Positions 1-7,377 are shown, counted from the first letter of the stretch. The stretch: DNA of 10,524 nucleotides from Deltaproteobacteria bacterium (GCA_019308645.1 JAFDHR010000047.1:1-10524), one strand, 5' to 3'. Program-made: numbers and translations. The notes: generated by a model from the letters alone, not told the origin.

Positions 1-791
1 GGGGGATTCTTGATACCATTTTGCAGCGCCTGGCTTCGTATATTGAAAAGGCAGAGAAGCTAAAATCTCAGATTAAAGGCGCTATGACCTATCCTATTGT
101 TGTGGTAGGTATCGCCATTATTGTTATTGCCGTAATTTTGATTTTCGTCATCCCTGTGTTTCAGGATATGTTTTCCAGTTTTGGAAAGGCACTACCAGTG
201 CCAACCCAGGTAGTGGTTTCCATGAGCGATTTTATTAAGGGAAATATACATTATATGATTGTGGGGCTGATTGTCTTTGTCTGGGCATTTAGGAGATATG
301 CAAGAACGAGTTCAGGAAGAAGGAACATAGACAGTACTTTGCTCAAGCTCCCGATTTTTGGTGATCTTATTAAGAAGGTGGCTGTTGCAAGATTTACAAG
401 GACTCTTGGCACTATGGTCAGTAGTGGTGTACCTATCTTAGATGCCTTAGAGATAACAGCCAAAACAGCAGGTAATGTTATAGTAGAAGAGGTTATTTTT
501 GACGCAAGAGGTAGCATCGCTGAAGGGCAAACAATTGCCGAACCTCTTTCCGAGACAGATATCTTCCCCGGCATGGTAACCCAAATGATTTCTGTTGGAG
601 AGTCAACTGGTGCTCTGGATACCATGTTAGAAAAGATAGCGGATTTTTATGACGATGAGGTTGATGCTACAGTTTCTGCTATGACATCTATGTTGGAACC
701 ACTCTTAATGTTGTTTTTAGGCGGCTCAATTGGAGGCCTGGTTGTTGCCATGTATCTTCCTATCTTCCAGATGGCTGCGGCAATGGGCTGA
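1..791 (+). CDS. pilC: PilC/GspF-family type IV pilus inner-membrane platform protein (3' part)
   Basis: The gene enters from the left edge. The open frame begins at base 3 (G-I-L-D-T-I-L) and gives about 262 residues to a TGA at 789-791, so the TTG at base 21 is internal and not a start. The visible part covers the end of the first T2SSF domain (the amphipathic stretch EKAEKLKSQIKGAMTYP), a strong membrane segment (VVVGIAIIVIAVILIFVIPVF), a second membrane segment, the whole second T2SSF domain (FTRTLGTMVSSGVPILDALE) and the terminal membrane helix with the family-typical VVAMYLPIFQ ending. PilC proteins sit in the inner membrane and couple the cytoplasmic PilB/PilT ATPases to pilin polymerisation and retraction. 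GspF of type II secretion is a close relative. PilC is preferred because a PilS-type kinase starts 11 nt downstream. Only the N-terminal part is missing, by truncation at the window edge. Confidence 0.93.
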   Translation, partial: GILDTILQRLASYIEKAEKLKSQIKGAMTYPIVVVGIAIIVIAVILIFVIPVFQDMFSSFGKALPVPTQVVVSMSDFIKGNIHYMIVGLIVFVWAFRRYARTSSGRRNIDSTLLKLPIFGDLIKKVAVARFTRTLGTMVSSGVPILDALEITAKTAGNVIVEEVIFDARGSIAEGQTIAEPLSETDIFPGMVTQMISVGESTGALDTMLEKIADFYDDEVDATVSAMTSMLEPLLMLFLGGSIGGLVVAMYLPIFQMAAAMG

Positions 792-802
792 CTCACACAA
801 TT

Positions 803-2509
803 ATGGTCAAAACGGATCAAGATCTTGACCAGAAAGAGACTCTTTCCCGCCTTCAATTATTGATGTTTCTGAGGGTGGGACTTGTTTCCCTCCTTTTAGG
901 AGTAGCGATTGTAATTCAGGTAAGGGAAACAAAAACCTATTTTGGTGAGATCTTAAATGCGCACTACATCCTTATTGCCTCAATCTATTTCCTCACATTT
1001 ATTTATATAGTTGCACTTAAGTACATTAAAAATCTCTTCAAGTTTGCGTATCTTCAGCTTTTTATCGATACCATCTTCATAACAGCCATTATCTATACGA
1101 CCGGCGGTATTGAAAGTATATTCTCCTTTCTTTATTTATTGAACATAATCACAGGCGCAACCATCCTTTATCGGTATGGAGGAATGATAATAGCCTCTTT
1201 TAGCACCATATTATATGGCGCATTTCTTGATTTAAGTTACTATGGATTGATTAATCCCATTGGTTCCCGTTTTCCCTATGCCCGAGAGTACCAGAGCAGT
1301 GAAATCTTTTACATGATTCTTGTCAATGTAGCTGCCTTTTATTTGGTGGCCTTCTTGAGTGGTTTTCTATCAGAGCAGATTCGGAAGAGCAGGACTGAAC
1401 TCAAAGCCAAACGGAAGGACATAGCCGATTTGGAGATGCTCAAGGAAAATATTATTCAAAATATTTCCTCGGGACTGGTTGCAATAGACAATCATAGCAA
1501 AATCATTGTCTTTAATAGGGGAGCGGAAAGGATATTTAATATTGATTCCAGAGATGCTGTCCGAAAGGATATTGGTGATATTATACCTCATATAATGCCT
1601 TATCTTAAGGTTCAAAATCCACAGAAGTTCAGCCAACTCTCTTATAAAAGGCAGGATGACCAGGAAATTAATCTTCTTTTGAATACCTCACCTTTAAAAG
1701 AATATGATGGAACCAAGAAAGGTACAATACTTGTTTTTCAAGACACGACACGCATCAGGGAGATGGAGCAAGAGGTCAAGAGAATGGAAAATCTTGCCAT
1801 GATTGGAGAATTAGCTGCTGGAATGGCCCATGAGATAAGAAATCCTTTAGCTTCAATAAGTGGCTCTATTCAGGTGCTAAATGATAGCTTGTCAAAAGAT
1901 GAGTCCCATATTAACAGAAGGTTAATGGAGATTGTTTTCAGAGAAGTCAACCGATTGGACCATCTTGTAAATGATTTTTTGCAGTTTGCTCGGCCACAAA
2001 GGATAGGAATTGAAGAATTTGAACTTAATCAATTGATTATAGATACACTTTATTTATTTCAAAATAGTCAGAGCTGGTCTAAGCATTTAGATGTAGATAC
2101 AAAAATTGTTAGCCCTTTAAAGATTAAGTCAGATCCGCAGCAGCTCAAACAGGTATTGTGGAATATTTTTCTGAATGCATCCGAGGCAATGCCAAAAGGT
2201 GGACTCATTTCTATTAGCGCAGATAAAGAAATGGATTTTGAGAGTTCAAGTGAATCTGTAGAGTTAGTAAGGATAAAAATTGAGGATAATGGACCAGGCT
2301 TAGATCCTAAAATAGCTAAGGATATATTTAAACCTTTTGCTACAACCAGAAAAGATGGATCTGGCCTGGGTTTGGCTATAGTTAAAAGGCTTGTAGAGGG
2401 TCTTGGGGGTGATGTTTCAGGTGAAAATCTCGATGCCAAGGGAACCTTGATAACCATTCGTTTACCTATTTCAATTGAAACTGGAAACTGGAAACTGGAA
2501 ACTGGATAA
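803..2509 (+). CDS. pilS: PilS-type membrane sensor histidine kinase
   Basis: A 568-residue protein. Residues about 20-190 hold roughly six hydrophobic helices, the PilS sensor arrangement, starting with LMFLRVGLVSLLLG. A short linker leads to a PAS-like domain (about 212-315, LVAIDNHSKIIVFNRGAERIF). The kinase core follows: HisKA with phospho-acceptor His343 in MAHEIRNPLASISGS, N box with N454 and N458, G1 box DNGPG (495-499), F box around IFKPFATTRKDG (508-519), and G2 box GSGLGLA (519-525). All catalytic motifs look intact. In known systems PilS phosphorylates the sigma-54 activator PilR, which drives pilin transcription. The ATG at 803 has no good Shine-Dalgarno but fits the family N-terminus, and it lies 11 nt after pilC, so translation may be coupled. 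The last residues (ETGNWKLETG) are encoded by a tandem heptamer repeat. No pilR follows in this window. The orthology to PilS rests on topology, H-box context and pilC adjacency. Confidence 0.87.
   Translation: MVKTDQDLDQKETLSRLQLLMFLRVGLVSLLLGVAIVIQVRETKTYFGEILNAHYILIASIYFLTFIYIVALKYIKNLFKFAYLQLFIDTIFITAIIYTTGGIESIFSFLYLLNIITGATILYRYGGMIIASFSTILYGAFLDLSYYGLINPIGSRFPYAREYQSSEIFYMILVNVAAFYLVAFLSGFLSEQIRKSRTELKAKRKDIADLEMLKENIIQNISSGLVAIDNHSKIIVFNRGAERIFNIDSRDAVRKDIGDIIPHIMPYLKVQNPQKFSQLSYKRQDDQEINLLLNTSPLKEYDGTKKGTILVFQDTTRIREMEQEVKRMENLAMIGELAAGMAHEIRNPLASISGSIQVLNDSLSKDESHINRRLMEIVFREVNRLDHLVNDFLQFARPQRIGIEEFELNQLIIDTLYLFQNSQSWSKHLDVDTKIVSPLKIKSDPQQLKQVLWNIFLNASEAMPKGGLISISADKEMDFESSSESVELVRIKIEDNGPGLDPKIAKDIFKPFATTRKDGSGLGLAIVKRLVEGLGGDVSGENLDAKGTLITIRLPISIETGNWKLETG
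2477..2504. repeat. Heptamer tandem repeat (GAAACTG) x4 at the 3' end of pilS
   Basis: Four perfect adjacent copies of GAAACTG lie inside the last codons of the kinase gene, ending five bases before the end of its TAA stop codon. Read in the kinase frame they give E-T-G-N-W-K-L-E-T-G, so the repeat supplies the protein tail. The array overlaps the left arm of a 17-bp inverted repeat whose partner lies at 2741-2757. Confidence 0.9.
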
Positions 2510-2687
2510 ACAAAGAAGGTAATTATTCAGCTGCCAGCGGTCGGCATTCAGCTATAACACGGTTCTGTCCTACTTTTGTCTGTTCCTGAGACATTTTTAG
2601 CCATATTCTGGTCGGGAATGGACTTTTACCAGGCTGAGGCTGGTTTACCTTACGGGTTATAATAAGCAAAAGCTGACGGCTGAATGC

Positions 2688-2717
2688 TTGCTAAAGAACT
2701 TTATCTATTTTAATAAT
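2688..2717 (+). promoter_or_regulatory. Possible sigma-70 promoter for the radical SAM gene
   Basis: TTGCTA (2688-2693) and AATAAT (2712-2717) are separated by 18 bases. They match the -35 and -10 consensus at 4 of 6 and 5 of 6 positions. A start near 2724 would give a leader of about 95 nt containing the repeat arm and the 16-bp tandem repeat. The surrounding DNA is AT-rich, so a chance match is quite possible. Confidence 0.25.
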
Positions 2718-2774
2718 TCTAAAATTTTTCCCAAGTTTCGAGTTTCCAGTTTCAATTTCCGGGTTGTCCATACA

Positions 2775-2806
2775 AAGCACTTTAAACTTTAAGCACTTTA
2801 AACTTT
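2775..2806. repeat. Two perfect tandem copies of a 16-bp unit upstream of the radical SAM gene
   Basis: AAGCACTTTAAACTTT occurs at 2775-2790 and again without a gap at 2791-2806, ending 13 nt before the ATG at 2820. It occupies the place where a ribosome-binding site would be expected, and no GGAGG-like motif is present there. Whether it acts in translation or is only a dispersed repeat cannot be told from one copy. Confidence 0.85.
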
Positions 2807-2819
2807 AGCTCACTTAAAA

Positions 2820-5330
2820 ATGCATGTATACCAACAAGCGTGGTTTTCTAAAATAACTCATCCAAGTAGATATTTAGGGGATGAAATAAATTCTGTTCAG
2901 AAAGACCCTTCTGCTGTCGAGATCTCTATTGCTTTAGCATTTCCTGATGTTTACGAAATTGGGATGTCCCACCTGGGGTTAAAAATTTTATACCATATAT
3001 TAAACTTACAGAACTGGCTTTCAGCAGAAAGAATCTTTGCCCCATGGGTAGATTTAGGATCTGAGTTAAAAAAGAAAGGCATTCCCCTTGCCTCTCTTGA
3101 ATCAGGGAAACCTTTGTCTGAATTTGACATTATTGGGTTCAGTCTGCAACATGAGCTCTGTTATACTAACATTCTATCGATGCTTGATCTTGGAAACGTG
3201 CCCCTCTTAGCTAAAGAGAGGGGATCCATGTATCCCCTAATTATCGCAGGTGGACCTGCGTGTTTTAATCCTGAGCCGGTAGCCGCGCTATTTGATGTTA
3301 TGGTTATAGGTGATGGAGAAGAAACAGCGCTTTCGATTTGCCAAACCGTAAGGGAATGGAAGTTGGATGGGCGAAATAGCAGGCTTGAGTTATTAAAAGA
3401 GCTTGCAAAGATTAGAGGTATTTATATCCCCCCCTTTTTTCACGTGCACTACAATGCAAAAGGAAATATACATCACATAGAACCCTTGGCAGAAAGCTAT
3501 GAAGGCGTTGATAAGGCTATTGTTTCTGATATTAATCGCTACCCTTTTCCTTCCAGAGAAATAGTCCCATTTACCGAGCTGGTTCATGATCGATTCACCA
3601 TTGAGATTGCAAGGGGTTGTAGCAGAGGGTGTCGATTTTGTCAGGCAGGAATGATATATAGACCTGTGAGGGAACGAGATCCGCTTGAAATTTTGCGCAT
3701 TGCTGAAAGAGGCTTATATGAGACAGGATTTGAGGATCTATCTCTTCTCTCTTTAAGTTCCGGTGATTATAGTTGTATCCTTCCATTATTAAAGGCATTA
3801 ATGCGAAAGGTGGCAGACAAACATGTTGCTATTAGTTTTTCTTCATTAAGGATTGATACAGCCATTTCTTTATTGATGAAGGAGATAAAGAAGGTCAGGA
3901 AGACGAGTTTTACCGTTGCACCTGAAGCAGGCAGCCAGAAACTGAGAGATATTATTAATAAGGGATTGACAGAGGATCAGATTTTACATTCAGCTAAGGA
4001 GATTTATGAGGGAGGCTGGAACCTACTCAAGCTTTATTTTATGATAGGTCTTCCTTGTGAGGAGGATAGTGATCTTATTTCCATTGTTGAATTAAGCAAA
4101 AAGATTTCCAGATTAGGGCCCCAAGGAAGAAAGGGACATGTGTTAAATGTAAGCATTTCCCCCTTTGTTCCTAAGGCACATACACCTTTTGCGTGGTTGC
4201 CTCAGCTTGAACTTGAAGAAGGTAAACGAAGAATCAATTTTATCAGGGAACGATTGCAGAGTCGTAGAGTGAAGGTTAAATGGAATAATCCAGAGGCGAG
4301 CTGGTTAGAGGGTATCTTTTCAAGGGGGGATAGGAGATTAACCAGGGTATTGGTTGAGGCTTGGCAACAGGGCGCCCACTTTGACAGCTGGAGTGAGCAC
4401 CTTAGCATAGATATTTGGAAAAAGGCCTTTAAAACATGCAATCTTGACCCAGATTTTTACCTGCTTCGAGAAAGAGATCATGGTGAAATTTTACCATGGG
4501 AACATATAAATTCTGGCATATCCAGGGAGTTTTTATTGAGCGAGTGGCAAAAGGCTATAAAGGGCAAACAAACACCTGATTGCAGACAGTATTGTTCGGA
4601 CTGTGGAGTCTGTAGCGACAATAACATTTCCCCGGTGTTCTTTGATACCTGGCATCCCTTGGAGGAAAAGGAAAGCCTGAAGCCAAAACAACCAAACGAG
4701 CAAGGGAAAAGGTATAGGCTATGTTTTACAAAACTTGAAAAGACCCAATATCTTAGTCACTTAGAGCTCATTCAAGTGCTTATAAGGGCGTTCAGAAGAG
4801 TCGGGATGGATTTAGTTTATTCTAATGGCTATCATCCTATGCCAAAGGTTTCCTTTGCAATAGCACTCCCCGTTGGAACAGAATCTTTAAGCGAAATAGT
4901 GGATGTTCAGGTTAAAAATATTCGAAATACATCACTCATAATCAAGAAGCTTAATAAGGAACTGCCATCTGGCATCAGGGTTCTTTCTATGGAGGAGATA
5001 GGGATTAAGGAGACTCCTCCCAGAATTAAAGAAAGCTATTTTCATATCCAGATGAATGGATATTTCAACAAAGAAGCTGTGGATAGGTTTTTGATGTTAA
5101 AGACATGCTTTGCAGTCAAGAAACGCAGAAATGGTGAAAAAATAGTTGATATTCGATCTCAGGTGAAGGCATTACATGTGTTATCCAATGGCGCGCTCGA
5201 ATTAACTGTAAGACACGGAAAAGGGCCGGAATTGAAGCCTGCTGAGATTATAAAGAATGTGTTCACTCTCCATGACAGTCAGATAGAGGGAATGAGGATT
5301 TTAAAAACAAAAAGTATTTTAACATTTTAG
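2820..5330 (+). CDS. Fused TIGR03960 B12-binding-type radical SAM protein with C-terminal TIGR03936/DUF2344 domain
   Basis: An 836-residue protein of unknown reaction. Residues about 10-230 resemble the cobalamin-binding-type N-terminal domain of the TIGR03960 family (FPDVYEIGMSHLGLKILYH, then IIAGGPACFNPEP and VIGDGEE). The radical SAM core follows with the [4Fe-4S] ligands C267, C271 and C274 in IARGCSRGCRFCQAG, and core elements such as FTVAPEAGSQKLRD (364-377). Residues about 588-598 hold a second cysteine cluster, C588-x3-C592-x2-C595-x2-C598, probably a metal site. From about 631 to 816 lies a DUF2344/TIGR03936 domain (YRLCFTKLEKTQYLSHLEL, GYHPMPKVSFAIALP). In many Firmicutes these two parts are separate adjacent genes followed by rng, so this is a fusion of the same pair. 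The ATG start matches where the family begins (PSRYLGDEINSV at 15-26), but no Shine-Dalgarno is seen. Function in RNA or ribosome metabolism is only suggested by the rng neighbour. Confidence 0.9.
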   Translation: MHVYQQAWFSKITHPSRYLGDEINSVQKDPSAVEISIALAFPDVYEIGMSHLGLKILYHILNLQNWLSAERIFAPWVDLGSELKKKGIPLASLESGKPLSEFDIIGFSLQHELCYTNILSMLDLGNVPLLAKERGSMYPLIIAGGPACFNPEPVAALFDVMVIGDGEETALSICQTVREWKLDGRNSRLELLKELAKIRGIYIPPFFHVHYNAKGNIHHIEPLAESYEGVDKAIVSDINRYPFPSREIVPFTELVHDRFTIEIARGCSRGCRFCQAGMIYRPVRERDPLEILRIAERGLYETGFEDLSLLSLSSGDYSCILPLLKALMRKVADKHVAISFSSLRIDTAISLLMKEIKKVRKTSFTVAPEAGSQKLRDIINKGLTEDQILHSAKEIYEGGWNLLKLYFMIGLPCEEDSDLISIVELSKKISRLGPQGRKGHVLNVSISPFVPKAHTPFAWLPQLELEEGKRRINFIRERLQSRRVKVKWNNPEASWLEGIFSRGDRRLTRVLVEAWQQGAHFDSWSEHLSIDIWKKAFKTCNLDPDFYLLRERDHGEILPWEHINSGISREFLLSEWQKAIKGKQTPDCRQYCSDCGVCSDNNISPVFFDTWHPLEEKESLKPKQPNEQGKRYRLCFTKLEKTQYLSHLELIQVLIRAFRRVGMDLVYSNGYHPMPKVSFAIALPVGTESLSEIVDVQVKNIRNTSLIIKKLNKELPSGIRVLSMEEIGIKETPPRIKESYFHIQMNGYFNKEAVDRFLMLKTCFAVKKRRNGEKIVDIRSQVKALHVLSNGALELTVRHGKGPELKPAEIIKNVFTLHDSQIEGMRILKTKSILTF

Positions 5331-5500
5331 CTCTTTTAAAACTCCCCCTGGCCTTTACTCAGGGCCACATAGGTATCCTTGGTGAGATGCATGAGCATGG
5401 GGATGTCTTTTTTTACATCATGCCCTCAAGGTTATAGATTTCATAAGGAGCACGTGTATGTCTTTTTTTATCTATGCCGTTAAACACTGGGCCTCACAGG

Positions 5501-5587
5501 ATCCCGATAATCGGGATGTAGAGCAACTCGGCCTTATCCCGATTTATCGGGACAGTGCTCAGCCTGGCACATCCCGATTATCGGGAT
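5501..5587. repeat. Three ATCCCGATWATCGGGAT-type palindromes
   Basis: Perfect or near-perfect palindromes lie at 5501-5517 (ATCCCGATAATCGGGAT), 5537-5552 (TCCCGATTTATCGGGA) and 5571-5587 (ATCCCGATTATCGGGAT). They occupy the loop of the large inverted repeat. Each can form a 7-8 bp hairpin with a 1-2 nt centre, and the first and third can also pair with each other. Such symmetry fits a repetitive extragenic palindrome or a dimeric protein site. The spacing and the setting inside a larger repeat favour the first. Confidence 0.85.
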
Positions 5588-5638
5588 CACGCCAATGCAT
5601 TTATTATAAGGCATGAGTAAAAAAAGACATACACGTGC

Positions 5639-5655
5639 TCCCTGACTGGCAGGGA
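5639..5655. repeat. Short perfect hairpin inside the right half of the nested repeat
   Basis: TCCCTG (5639-5644) and CAGGGA (5650-5655) form a 6-bp stem with a 5-nt loop, placed exactly between the inner and outer right arms. On the + strand it is followed by A6, and on the - strand the T run comes before the stem, so it does not have the order of an intrinsic terminator in either direction. Confidence 0.6.
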
Positions 5656-5737
5656 AAAAAAGACATCCCCATGCTCATTCACCAGGTAATTTCAAAGAGC
5701 TGAAATGTTACAAAGTATTATTATCCGAGGTATGATA

Positions 5738-7264
5738 ATGACCAATGAATTGATAATAAATGCAAGGCCACATGAAACGAGGGTTGCCTTGGTGGAAAAT
5801 GGAATGGTGGTCGAGCTCCATGTAAAAAGGGGGGCTGAACAGGAACTCGTGGGGAATATCTACCTTGGGAAGGTATTACGGGTTTTACCTGGAATGCAGG
5901 CGGCCTTTATAAATATCGGTATTGATAAACCGGCTTTTTTATATGTCGCTGATGTCTATAACGACCTTCACCATTGGGAGCAGATTATGCTGCAGGAAGA
6001 AGATGAGGAGAATAACTCAGAGACTGATATCAGTTCGAGGGCGCGCTTTATAAAGGAAAGCGATATTAATATCGAAGGTCTCCTGCAAGAGGGACAGGAT
6101 ATTTTAGTTCAGGTCTCTAAGGAGCCTTTGGGCACAAAAGGTGCTCGAGCAACTTCTCACATTAGCCTTCCCGGGCGTCACCTTGTGTATATGCCTACCG
6201 TTGACCACATTGGTATTTCGCGCAAGATAGAAGATGAAAAAGAAAGAATGAGATTAAAAAAGCTTATGCAAAAATTAAGGCCACCTGGCGCAGGTTTTAT
6301 TGTGAGAACCGTAAGCGAGCGAGCGCCTAAAGAAAAGTTAAAAAGCGAGATGGAGTTTTTAACTAAATTATGGGCGAATATTCAGAGAAAGAGAGAAACG
6401 TCTTCTGCCCCCAGCATTCTTCATAAGGAATTAACGATTACTTTAAGGGCTGTTCGGGATCTTTTTACCAGAGAGATTGATAGATTGGTGATCGATTCAA
6501 AGGAGGAGTATCAATCAATATTGGAATTCATAGAGACCTTTGCCCCAAACCTTAGATACTCTATTGAACTCTACGAAGGGAGAGAACCTATATTTGATGC
6601 CTATGGCATTGACATGGAAATAACCAGGGCCTTAGATAAAAAGGTATGGTTGAAATCCGGTGGATATATTGTCATTGAATCAACAGAGGCTCTTACCTCT
6701 ATCGATGTTAATACAGGCAGTTATGTAGGGAAAAGAAACCTGGAAGAAACCATTGTAAAAACAAATCTGGAGGCAGTTAAGGAGATTGCCTATCAACTGA
6801 GGTTACGAAACATTGGGGGCCTCATTGTCATTGATTTCATAGATATGGATAGGGAAGCGAACAGGGAAAGGGTCTTTATGGCGCTCAAAGAGGCCCTGGG
6901 AAAAGACAGGGCCAGGACCACTGTTCTCGAGATGTCGGAGTTAGGGCTGATTGAAATGACGAGGAAAAGGACAAAAGAAGATATAAATCTCTTTTTAACC
7001 GAACCTTGTTTATACTGTGAGGGGAGAGGCCGGCTTAAATCGCCCACTACAATCTGTTATGATATCTTTAGGGATCTGGAAAGAGAATGGGTATCCGGTG
7101 AGGAGGGCAAGGTCTATGTTTTGGTGCATCCTGAGATAGAGAAAGTTTTAAAGGAGGAAGAGAGATACTCCGTTATGGAATTGGAAAAAAGAATTAATCG
7201 GCGTATTGTAATAATTGCAAAAAATGATTTTCATCTTGAGCAGTATGAGATAAGTCTTCAGTAA
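5738..7264 (+). CDS. rng: Ribonuclease G (RNase E/G family endoribonuclease)
   Basis: A 508-residue protein from the chosen start, close to E. coli RNase G (489). The ATG at 5738 is preceded by GAGG at 5727-5730 with a 7-nt gap and gives MTNELIINARPHETRVA, which aligns with the E. coli start MTAELLVN. In-frame ATGs at 5705 and 5732 would only add residues without family match. Numbered from 5738: an N-terminal S1-type RNA-binding domain (about 35-125, VGNIYLGKVLRVLPGMQAAF) with a short acidic insertion (QEEDEENNSETD), then the catalytic core with metal-binding aspartates D323 (SIDVNTG) and D366 (IVIDFIDMD), then the zinc-link pair C424 and C427 (PCLYCEGRGR). The enzyme cleaves single-stranded AU-rich RNA and in E. 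coli matures the 16S rRNA 5' end. There is no RNase E-type C-terminal scaffold. Transcription with the upstream radical SAM gene would have to cross the nested repeat. Confidence 0.95.
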   Translation: MTNELIINARPHETRVALVENGMVVELHVKRGAEQELVGNIYLGKVLRVLPGMQAAFINIGIDKPAFLYVADVYNDLHHWEQIMLQEEDEENNSETDISSRARFIKESDINIEGLLQEGQDILVQVSKEPLGTKGARATSHISLPGRHLVYMPTVDHIGISRKIEDEKERMRLKKLMQKLRPPGAGFIVRTVSERAPKEKLKSEMEFLTKLWANIQRKRETSSAPSILHKELTITLRAVRDLFTREIDRLVIDSKEEYQSILEFIETFAPNLRYSIELYEGREPIFDAYGIDMEITRALDKKVWLKSGGYIVIESTEALTSIDVNTGSYVGKRNLEETIVKTNLEAVKEIAYQLRLRNIGGLIVIDFIDMDREANRERVFMALKEALGKDRARTTVLEMSELGLIEMTRKRTKEDINLFLTEPCLYCEGRGRLKSPTTICYDIFRDLEREWVSGEEGKVYVLVHPEIEKVLKEEERYSVMELEKRINRRIVIIAKNDFHLEQYEISLQ

Positions 7265-7294
7265 GCAACTTGAAAGTATAGGAAATCCCATTTT

Positions 7295-7377
7295 GGACGC
7301 AGATTAACGCAGATTTTTTAGATTAAAGAATAAAAAAATAAATTATTATCTGCCTGTATCTGCGAAGATCTGCGTCC
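7295..7377. repeat. Inverted repeat of ACGCAGAT units between convergent genes
   Basis: GGACGCAGAT (7295-7304) plus CGCAGAT (7308-7314) are mirrored by ATCTGCG (7358-7364) plus ATCTGCGTCC (7368-7377). The arms are about 20 bp with three mismatches in the middle, and the AT-rich loop is 43 nt. A further ATCTGCC sits at 7348-7354. It lies in the 125-nt gap between rng and the oppositely oriented beta-helix gene, where transcripts from both sides end, so it may act as a bidirectional stop or a transcript-end stabiliser. The loop is long for a classical rho-independent terminator. I recall GGACGCAGATTAACGCAGAT-like repeats from many unrelated environmental genomes. Confidence 0.7.

Larger units (their letters stand above)
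2473..2757. repeat. Intergenic segment bounded by a 17-bp perfect inverted repeat
   Basis: AATTGAAACTGGAAACT at 2473-2489 is repeated exactly in inverted orientation at 2741-2757. Inside it is a second pair, GCATTCAGC (2544-2552) and GCTGAATGC (2679-2687), each with a GTTATA-type flank toward the inside. The gap 2510-2819 contains no convincing gene. The longest thing noted is a 23-residue - strand frame at 2523-2594 with no ribosome-binding site. The nested inverted symmetry looks like a small non-autonomous repeat or the scar of one, but no transposase, terminal duplication or known insertion-sequence end can be assigned from this copy alone. Confidence 0.6.
5381..5683. repeat. Large nested inverted repeat between the radical SAM gene and rng
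   Basis: This fills most of the 407-nt gap between 5331 and 5737, which holds no gene. Outer arms: 5391-5414 and 5655-5678 are perfect inverted copies of 24 bp. Inner arms: 5447-5470 and 5618-5641 are also perfect 24-bp inverted copies. Both left arms end in a run of seven T, and both right arms begin with seven A. The outer and inner units are variants of each other: GAGCATGGGGATGTC against GAGCACGTGTATGTC, each followed by T7. Spacers between the units differ on the two sides (32 against 13 nt). The central loop carries three short palindromes. The layout resembles a BIME/REP-like or MITE-like element. No transposase is present here. Confidence 0.85.

Noticed and set aside
251..625. - strand frame inside pilC, and similar frames opposite pilS, the radical SAM gene, rng and the beta-helix gene
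   Set aside because: They lie wholly opposite strongly conserved genes and show no recognisable protein features.
2523..2594. 23-residue - strand open frame in the pilS-radical SAM gap
   Set aside because: It consists mostly of repeat sequence, has no ribosome-binding site and resembles no protein I know.
2544..2690. Insertion-sequence remnant
   Set aside because: Inverted GCATTCAGC/GCTGAATGC and a TGTCC-type end are suggestive, but no transposase fragment or target duplication could be shown.
2473..2806. CRISPR array
   Set aside because: The repeats are short, tandem or inverted, without regular unique spacers, and no cas gene is present.
5391..5470. T7 runs as rho-independent terminators of the radical SAM gene
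   Set aside because: No GC-rich hairpin immediately precedes the T runs. The T runs are part of the inverted arms.
5705..5737. Earlier ATGs for rng at 5705 and 5732
   Set aside because: The family N-terminus and a GAGG at 7-nt spacing both point to 5738. The ATG at 5705 has only a weak AAAGAG before it.
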